Positions 7,300 to 10,064 of a DNA stretch of 10,064 bases are shown piece after piece. Each line of letters begins with the position of its first letter. The stretch's first letter is position 1. Below the pieces are notes generated by a model that was given only the letters and a program-made list of their open reading frames with translations, was not told the origin of the DNA and did not search any database. Origin of the DNA: Cudoniella acicularis (lineage: Eukaryota > Ascomycota > Leotiomycetes > Helotiales > Helotiaceae). The position numbers and the translations under genes were made by a program. The stretch spans positions 1 to 10,064 of the forward strand of contig JAAMPI010001835.1 in the NCBI GenBank assembly GCA_013054445.1, in the 5' to 3' direction.

Positions 7300-7451
7300 T
7301 CAATTGAGTCCTAATTCGAAGCAAGGAGGGAGTGCCAATCTACGAGGTCCGAGGCTGGTAATTCGAGGCCGAGAGAGGATGTAATAGCTTGGATTTTCTC
7401 GAGGGTTACAACTTCCTTGTTTGTTGCTGATGCTGTGTTAACCGTCGCCAT
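7300..7451 (-). pseudogene. N-terminal fragment of an amidase-like gene cut by the LTR
   Basis: From the ATG at 7449-7451 the minus strand reads MATVNTASATNKEVVTLE, then KIQAITSSLGLELPASDLVDW and HSLLASN, followed by TAG (7311-7313) and DSID up to the LTR edge. The helix-like KIQAITSSLGLELPASDL..W..LLA followed by (Q)DSID resembles the N-terminus of fungal GatA-type amidases, with TAG in place of CAG. Amidase family and start are inferred from memory of the pattern. The frame is open further upstream to 7538, but a GTGAGT...GCAG pair there suggests a 5' UTR intron rather than coding sequence. No amidase signature Gly/Ser-rich motif is found on the other side of the LTR, so the rest of the gene is lost or beyond recognition. 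It is a dead remnant. Confidence 0.4.
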
Positions 7452-7538
7452 TTCGAAAACAATTCCTACACTCTGCCAGAAGATAGCGAGACGAGGCTGA
7501 ATTTGAAACTCACCTAAACTCCCAACAACAATCTCCAA

Positions 7539-8179
7539 GCTTCATGAATGGAGTTTAAGGCGCTAGAAACAAAGTTTATCAGATATGGTCCCGCTGGCAG
7601 CTGGGATTTCGTGCGGCATGCGCTGCGGTCCCATTTTGCTGATCCATCAGAATCTCTGCATCGGGGCAGGTTGGGCACGATAAATGGCATGAATTAGGAA
7701 ATAAACTGGTGTATTCGCCGTAAGTGTTTTTGCTTTTATAAATATCTTTCCTATTGTGATTGTTTCTCCTCCCTCCCTCCTGCTGATAGTTTTCCCGCTT
7801 TGAATATCTCTCCTTCTGTGAGTGCTTCTCGTAAAACTTAAGATTTATCGGGTTTGCAATCAATGGCAACAGTAAACAGCCTATACCTTTTCAGCTGAAC
7901 AAAGCTCAATATTTTTGCAATTGTGAGATATTATCAGCAGGGTAAAATAGGCGGTCAGAACTCCACAAAAACAGGATGCAAGAAGGGTGTTTAGAAGAAA
8001 AAAGTCAGACCACGAGGAAGTGTACGGCATGTATGCTGTGTAGGCGCTGTATTTGCATTTCATTGCATGCAGCAGCATGCTTAACGGTCCCTTATCTATC
8101 AACAACTACAGTAATCATGCATCCATATATCCATCCATTCATGGCCGCTGAACCACCGAAAAGTCCAGCATTTCCCTAC
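7539..8179. other. Intergenic region with no supported gene
   Basis: It holds the upstream flank of the amidase-like remnant and the 3' flank of the 2EXR gene. A pyrimidine-rich block (CTCCTCCCTCCCTCCTG, about 7767-7783) and two GCATGC palindromes four bases apart (8065-8080) are the only notable features. Minus-strand open frames at 7579-7869 and 7881-8105 have no recognisable protein text. Confidence 0.4.
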
Positions 8180-9199
8180 TCAAGACACCCACTTCTTTCG
8201 CGGCTCGTCCTTTCTCCACATCCAAACAAGTCTCGCGCCCCTCGCATCCAAATCCTCCCATTGTTCCATAAAATAATCTACGTGGGTAGGTATACCGAAG
8301 CCCAACTCAGGAAGCCTCGAGATGATCAGCTCCGGCCTGGCCATCAACTCTGGTGGGTACAAATCGCGTAATAATACCTCCCCGTCTGTTTGAAGAAACT
8401 CGGCATCGCGGTCGTCAATATCCTCGATGTCGATTTCTGGATCTGTGCCCCATCCCATTCCCTTTTGCACATTGCCAGCTACCATCAAATCTTCGAGCCC
8501 CGTAAGCTGGTCCAGACCTTCTCCTTCAGCAGCGTCCGCTAGAATGTCCCATTTATCCTCATTGACGTCTGTGGTTTGCTGTTCCACTGTTGTGAAAGCG
8601 AGCTCTGCAATTGCAAGGCGTTGGAGAGAAGATTTTTCGATAGATGTAAGAGAATTTAGGAGACGGAAGAAAGTGAGGCCACAGTTTCGATCGATGAATA
8701 AGGTGTCTAGTCGGAAGTTAAACCTAATAGTTGGCTCTGCAGTCTCCGACGGGAAAGATTTTGGGTATTGGTTGATGACCGCATTTCGGGTTTCTCTGTT
8801 GACTCTTAATGCGACAGGAACTGCGCACGAAGAATGGAACGAAATCTCCCACTGCCACCGAGGAGCCCCCTCTTCATCTTGGCCATCCTGATCTTTACCA
8901 TATCCAAAATCAGGCGATTCGCTCCTGGTAAAGACATCCACAACTCGGGGCACCAAAGTCATCTCCCAAATCATATTTTGCAGCTCGTTCGGAAGTAGTG
9001 GAAAGGGATGAAATGTCCGCGGCCTATTGATTTGCAATAACTCTGCTTTTGTGGCAGATTCAGCACTATCCGTTTCAGCTGAAAATTGCGACTGATCGGT
9101 ATCGGCTGTAACTTCAGATGGTTCTAGGGAGCCTCGACGAGAAGATATATCAGACAGCTCTTCACTTGGGATCATGCTGGCTTGATTCTTATCTGCCAT
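8180..9199 (-). CDS. 2EXR domain-containing protein, single exon
   Basis: Intact 339-residue reading frame. Residues about 1-58 are Ser/Glu/Asp-rich and probably disordered. A 2EXR-type domain follows at about 63-175: FHPFPLLPNELQNMIWEMTL with RVVDV (63-90), then VPVALRVNRETRNAVINQY (127-145) and IRFNFRLDTLFID (158-170). This two-part pattern, a P.ELR..IW-like helix and then a VNRE.R motif followed by FN...D.L..D, defines the fungal 2EXR family, whose molecular function is unknown. The rest is acidic and helical, and the C-terminus WMWRKDEPRKKWVS is basic and tryptophan-rich. No signal peptide or membrane segment is visible. The start is the first ATG of the frame. No intron or stop interrupts it, in contrast to the decayed neighbours, so it is probably expressed. 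Such genes are numerous and variable in Pezizomycotina. Confidence 0.82.
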   Translation of the reverse strand: MADKNQASMIPSEELSDISSRRGSLEPSEVTADTDQSQFSAETDSAESATKAELLQINRPRTFHPFPLLPNELQNMIWEMTLVPRVVDVFTRSESPDFGYGKDQDGQDEEGAPRWQWEISFHSSCAVPVALRVNRETRNAVINQYPKSFPSETAEPTIRFNFRLDTLFIDRNCGLTFFRLLNSLTSIEKSSLQRLAIAELAFTTVEQQTTDVNEDKWDILADAAEGEGLDQLTGLEDLMVAGNVQKGMGWGTDPEIDIEDIDDRDAEFLQTDGEVLLRDLYPPELMARPELIISRLPELGFGIPTHVDYFMEQWEDLDARGARLVWMWRKDEPRKKWVS

Positions 9200-9906
9200 G
9201 TTGACGAGATGGTTGCGTGGCGATGGCGGATGATAAATTTGTTGATATTGTAATTGAGGTCAAGATCAAGGTCTATCTTGCAGGAAATATTTTCTAAAAT
9301 AGCTAGTGCTTCGGTAACCGGATCGGGCTGACATTGTCTACTGTTAAACGAGACACGCTAAGTAGATACGCACATAACAAGCATATTCAATCTCCACCCA
9401 AAAAGAAATTTAGAAAAAAAGATTGCAAAATGATATTGACAAAATTTTGTAGTATCTTACGTTCGCATGGCAGACACACTTGTGAGAAATGGCTTGGTAA
9501 GGAATTCATGCATTCTGTATTACTGCCAAGACGCTTAATTTTGAATATTAACTTATTAGAAACCAGGAGTGTGGCCATTGTGCTAAGAAGAAGGTGCATC
9601 AACGCTATAAGGGTTGTTTTTTGAAGTTCAAGAGCTTTGTGCAGCAGATTATAATATTGTGTAAATAGTGAAAGTGCACAGCAGGTATCTAGCCCCAGAG
9701 GCATAAAAAAAAGAGATGGTCTATTGAAAAGCACTCTTGTAGAGTTCCTCAACTACTTTCACTAGGCAATTGTCTGAAGTCTGGCTTAACGGAATGAACC
9801 GATCCTTTCTAAACTTTCAAGAGCTTTCAAACAATTTGAAACAAATCATACTTTGGGAATTTACATTGAGCAATCAAAAGTGTTCTCCCAGGATGAGTTT
9901 GGTATC
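9200..9906. other. Upstream region of the 2EXR gene, no supported gene
   Basis: The promoter of the minus-strand 2EXR gene should lie in the first few hundred bases. A perfect 12-bp palindrome ACAAAATTTTGT is at 9439-9450, and A-rich tracts are near 9400-9420 and 9706-9715. Two open frames on opposite strands (9334-9624 and 9387-9752) overlap each other, are AT-rich, and show no recognisable family, so neither is called. Confidence 0.4.
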
Positions 9907-10064
9907 TGTTGGAGGTAAGGGTATATGACCGTAGTACGCGGTATATAGTATATAGAAGATATATCTATATAGTCGTCGGTAGGCGGCTAAGGTGTGGATA
10001 GCGGAAGAAGAGTCGACTGTTAGGTCGAGAGTGATTCAAGTATGTGGAATAATAATATGATATT
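9907..10064 (+). mobile_element. Second copy of the LTR, cut by the window edge
   Basis: This starts at TGTTGGAGGTAAGG and follows the LTR at 6913 closely through CGTAGTACGCGG, the A/T palindrome block, GTCGTCGGTAGGCGGCTAAGG, GCGGAAGAAGAGTCGAC and TGTTAGGTCGAGAGTG to the right edge. It differs by a few indels: about 6 bases less near the start, about 5 less before GCGGAAG, and single A deletions. Orientation is the same as the first copy. Whether it is another solo LTR or the 5' LTR of a full element cannot be seen. Confidence 0.75.

Noticed and set aside
7579..7869. 96-codon minus-strand open frame
   Set aside because: The protein is low-complexity, Lys/Asn/His-rich, has no family resemblance, and lies in what looks like intergenic pyrimidine-rich DNA.
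8427..8891. 154-codon plus-strand open frame
   Set aside because: It is antisense to the intact 2EXR gene, with low-complexity serine-rich text and no family resemblance.
9334..9752. Overlapping open frames on both strands
   Set aside because: They are AT-rich, mutually overlapping, without recognisable domains, splice sites or strong start context.

Overview
The window looks like nuclear DNA of a filamentous ascomycete (Pezizomycotina). The evidence is one gene with four 47-57 bp GT-AG introns that mostly carry CTRAY branch points, a 2EXR-type protein (a family known mainly from filamentous fungi), a Tad1-type LINE ORF1 relic, copia-like LTRs, and old coding sequence full of TAA/TAG stops of the kind left by repeat-induced point mutation (RIP). 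No bacterial operon, tRNA, rRNA or CRISPR array was seen.

Layout. 1-300 is an AT-rich decayed reading frame. 754-2120 is a decayed LINE ORF1 (Gag-like) with stops and frameshifts. 2252-2870 (minus) is the C-terminal part of a decayed conserved fungal protein. 3236-5409 (plus) is an apparently intact five-exon acyl-CoA dehydrogenase gene of 656 residues ending in Ser-Arg-Leu, a peroxisomal targeting signal, with a CCGAGG element in its promoter. 5759-6271 (minus) is a piece of the same or a closely related decayed family as 2252-2870. About 6330-6770 (minus) is a third decayed fungal gene fragment. 6913-7299 is a solo LTR that cuts off a small amidase-like N-terminal fragment (7300-7451, minus). 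8180-9199 (minus) is an intact single-exon 2EXR-domain gene. 9907 to the right edge is a second copy of the same LTR.

Only two genes look functional: the peroxisomal acyl-CoA dehydrogenase, probably for fatty acid beta-oxidation, and the 2EXR protein of unknown role. Everything else recognisable is transposon or dead gene, as expected of a repeat-rich accessory or subtelomere-like compartment. There is no sign that the two intact genes work together, and I found no convincing new multi-gene system. The most unusual feature is the arrangement: two overlapping remnants of one gene family, in the same orientation, flank the intact metabolic gene.
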